Position numbers and translations under genes: made by a program. The notes under the pieces are model-generated. The model was given only the letters and a program-made list of their open reading frames with translations, ran no database searches and had not been told where the DNA came from. 43,296 nt of DNA, taken from contig PAAR01000020.1 in the NCBI GenBank assembly GCA_002699085.1, positions 1 to 43,296 on the forward strand, in the 5' to 3' direction. Shown in pieces: positions 41,474 through 43,296 of this stretch. How positions within the stretch are numbered: position 1 is the first letter of the stretch; every line of letters begins with the position of its first letter. Origin of the DNA: Micavibrio sp. GTDB taxonomy: Bacteria > Pseudomonadota > Alphaproteobacteria > Micavibrionales > UBA9664.

Positions 41474-42688
41474 ATGCGTCAATGGATTGCCGAAATTGCT
41501 ACAGATACTACTTCAGGTGTTAAAACATCAGTAGAATCTTTTTATCTACCCCGTGAGGAAGATGTACGACGCGAAATTATCAAACGTGGTGCGTATTGTC
41601 TTAGCATAAGAGCCTATGAACGCAGCCCTATGGAACGCCTGTTGGCACGTTCTTCTTGGTGGCAAGTACAGCTTTTACGCGGCATTCAATTTAGATCGAC
41701 ATCCACATCCCCAGGCGTTGCCTTTTGGCGCCTTATTGAAGGGGAAACCAACCCCACACGTCAAAACATTCTATCACCTGCCAAAGAAGCCTTATCACGA
41801 GGCCTAGGAATCATTGATGCCCTTAAAGCGCTGAATATTTTTGATCGAGGCACGCTGGCCATTCTCTCTGCTAGTGAAAAAGCGAATAAATTGGTAGAGG
41901 GTATTCCTCACGCTATTTCAACCATTACACAAAAGCGTAAAAATATGCGGGCGATTGGTGGAACAATGGCTTGGCTTGGTTTTGACGTTCTAAGTATCGT
42001 ACAGGCCATGTTTTGGGGTAAAGACCTCGTTTTAGGTTGGTTCCATGATAATGCGCCAACAGAAGTTGATAAACTCGCTGAATATAATGATGTTGTCGGC
42101 AAGCTTGAGCTCACATGGAACATCCTCATTCTTATTGCCGTTGCTGCAACAGTATTCATGGTATGGTGTATCCTCTCTTTCTTCCTTAATCGTGGGAAAG
42201 ATGACTGGCCAACAGCACGTATCGTCAGAAAAATCCCTCTCATAGGTGCTTACATGCGTGATCTAGGCTTTGCCGATTCAATGTCTACAGCGGCACGTAT
42301 GTTACGTGGTAAAGTACCTATTAACGAGATGATGATCCAATCAGCTGAATCGGCATCAGTGCCAGATATTGCACTTTATTGGCATGCTGCCGAGCAAGAT
42401 TTGAAACGCGGTATTCCTTTAGGGTCAGCAATGGACAGAGAACCTCTTAACCGCAGTGAACGCCTTGAGATTGCTAGCTTGTCAGACCTTAGTCAGATTG
42501 CTACAATTATGGAGTCGATTTCGGAGATGCGTGCCCAAAATGCCAAGGGGAAACACAGCCTTATTCTATGGCTGGCTTTTGGTTTAACGGGCCTCTATCT
42601 CGCCATTGCGTTTGGTAGTGCGATTTTTGCGCTAACAGTTATGAATATGTCTATGGACTCTCTATTAGGTGGGCTCACAAGTTTTTAG
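41474..42688 (+). CDS. GspF/PilR/TcpE-like inner-membrane platform protein
   Basis: 404-residue inner-membrane platform protein of the GspF superfamily, the partner of the assembly ATPase. Two cytoplasmic T2SSF-like helical domains (~70-160 and ~255-355) alternate with membrane helices at about 161-181, 215-238 and 361-390. ARMLRGKVPINEMMIQSAE and the RGIPLGSAM segment are the recognisable T2SSF parts. The N-terminal ~50 residues (EEDVRREIIKRGAYCLSIRAYE) look like the GspF entry segment. Sequence is divergent, closest in style to PilR/TcpE of type IVb pili. It has its own promoter just upstream. Confidence 0.85.
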   Translation: MRQWIAEIATDTTSGVKTSVESFYLPREEDVRREIIKRGAYCLSIRAYERSPMERLLARSSWWQVQLLRGIQFRSTSTSPGVAFWRLIEGETNPTRQNILSPAKEALSRGLGIIDALKALNIFDRGTLAILSASEKANKLVEGIPHAISTITQKRKNMRAIGGTMAWLGFDVLSIVQAMFWGKDLVLGWFHDNAPTEVDKLAEYNDVVGKLELTWNILILIAVAATVFMVWCILSFFLNRGKDDWPTARIVRKIPLIGAYMRDLGFADSMSTAARMLRGKVPINEMMIQSAESASVPDIALYWHAAEQDLKRGIPLGSAMDREPLNRSERLEIASLSDLSQIATIMESISEMRAQNAKGKHSLILWLAFGLTGLYLAIAFGSAIFALTVMNMSMDSLLGGLTSF

Positions 42689-42711
42689 GGTATGAAAGAT
42701 TAAAAAAAGTT

Positions 42712-43296
42712 ATGACAGACACAGTGAATACAAATCCTGAATCTACCGCTAAAATACCCTCAAAGGCAGATAAAGCGTTCAACGAAATACGGGATCGCGT
42801 CGGTCGTGTGGCACACGCAGCGACTGGCGGTGGATTAAGAACAGATAACTTAGTGCCTTACTTGCCAGCGGATATTATTGGCGGTTCTATCCCGCATGTA
42901 TTAGGCATGGAAGACGAAGCCGTCTGGAATGCGGCCTCTCAGGCCTGTGGGACAGAAAAGGTGCATTATTGCTACACTGTTGATAACAAACGCTGCTGGT
43001 ATTTAGCCGCACCCTCTACCACATTCGCCTCTAATCCAGACAGTTGGTGCCCTCTAGCCGCTGCACTACCTGGAAACAGCGAGTTTTGGGACAAAGAAAC
43101 TGTTTACATATACGAACAAGAAGGGATCGCCTCAGCATTGAGATGGGATCCAGAGACGAACCGTATGCAAGTATTCATTGGGCCTGCCAGAACAATACTT
43201 CCACGTATTCAAAGTATGGATGCCAATTTTGTCACAATTAATGGCGAGGCGGCGAAAGTTGTACCTTGGCAGCAACGTGCTTTAAAATCGGAGCAA
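42712..43296 (+). CDS. Unrecognised protein of the pilus cluster, 5' part
   Basis: An ATG at 42712 opens a frame of 195 codons without a stop to the right edge of the window. The N-terminus is polar with a helical stretch (KAFNEIRDRVGRVAHAA); the rest alternates strands and loops and contains YCYTVDNKRCWYLAAPS, ETVYIYEQEGIASALRWDPE and RMQVFIGPARTILPRI. Five cysteines are seen. No signal peptide or membrane segment occurs so far. By position it could be a cytoplasmic or PilO/TcpD-like component, but no motif supports a specific assignment. It starts 23 bases after the platform-protein gene. Confidence 0.75.
   Translation, partial: MTDTVNTNPESTAKIPSKADKAFNEIRDRVGRVAHAATGGGLRTDNLVPYLPADIIGGSIPHVLGMEDEAVWNAASQACGTEKVHYCYTVDNKRCWYLAAPSTTFASNPDSWCPLAAALPGNSEFWDKETVYIYEQEGIASALRWDPETNRMQVFIGPARTILPRIQSMDANFVTINGEAAKVVPWQQRALKSEQ

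Overview
This window is chromosomal DNA from an alphaproteobacterium, probably a Rhodospirillales-like lineage; the genus cannot be fixed from the sequence. The lineage call rests on gene order: rph back to back with hrcA, followed by rdgB, hemW, grpE, dnaK and dnaJ; rpsF-rpsR-rplI next to dnaB; plsY-dprA-topA-rnr beside pyrBC; and a polyprenyl diphosphate synthase near a TrmN6-type methyltransferase and an S49 peptidase. Base composition is moderately AT-rich, about 40-48% GC in the lines I counted. Genes are tightly packed, with several ATGA couplings and convergent pairs whose ends touch or overlap. No gene-free stretch exceeds about 210 bases. I saw no tRNA, rRNA, CRISPR array, insertion sequence or prophage.

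Layout. 1-2450: the end of sucC, a Cu/Zn superoxide dismutase gene, a small apparently frameshifted membrane-protein gene, sucD and a terminator. 2447-4492 (minus): methyltransferase, S49 peptidase and GNAT acetyltransferase in one operon. 4532-6531 (plus): N-formylglutamate amidohydrolase and polyprenyl diphosphate synthase. 6536-10244: poorly characterised genes, including a detached C-terminal part of a SUV3-type helicase coupled to a Rap1a/Tai-like exported protein. 10229-12699 (minus): rph, rdgB, hemW. 12792-18640 (plus): hrcA, an FkbM methyltransferase, grpE, dnaK, dnaJ. 18643-24003 (minus): two small-molecule transporter-family membrane proteins, dnaB, rplI, rpsR, rpsF and a cysteine-less aspartate-semialdehyde-dehydrogenase homologue. 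24075-26300 (plus): a soluble hybrid histidine kinase. 26302-33039 (minus): plsY, dprA, topA, rnr. 33123-35410 (plus): pyrB, pyrC.

35499 to the right edge (plus) is the most distinctive region. It holds a stand-alone receiver protein, a lipoprotein secretin, an exported protein with three ASH-like domains and a possible PilP/GspC-like C-terminus, a GspE/PilB-type ATPase, a GspF/PilR/TcpE-type membrane protein, and an unrecognised gene cut by the window end. Together they read as the core of a type IVb-pilus or type II-secretion-like machine of unusual composition. The pilin, prepilin peptidase and the rest would lie to the right.

Other points include several promoters placed so that the start codon is at or near the predicted first transcribed base (hrcA, N-formylglutamate amidohydrolase, pyrB), and enzymes with an altered key residue: SodC zinc ligand His to Glu, PyrC metal ligand His to Gln, and an Asd homologue without its catalytic cysteine. 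All family assignments come from reading motifs and recall; no database search was run.
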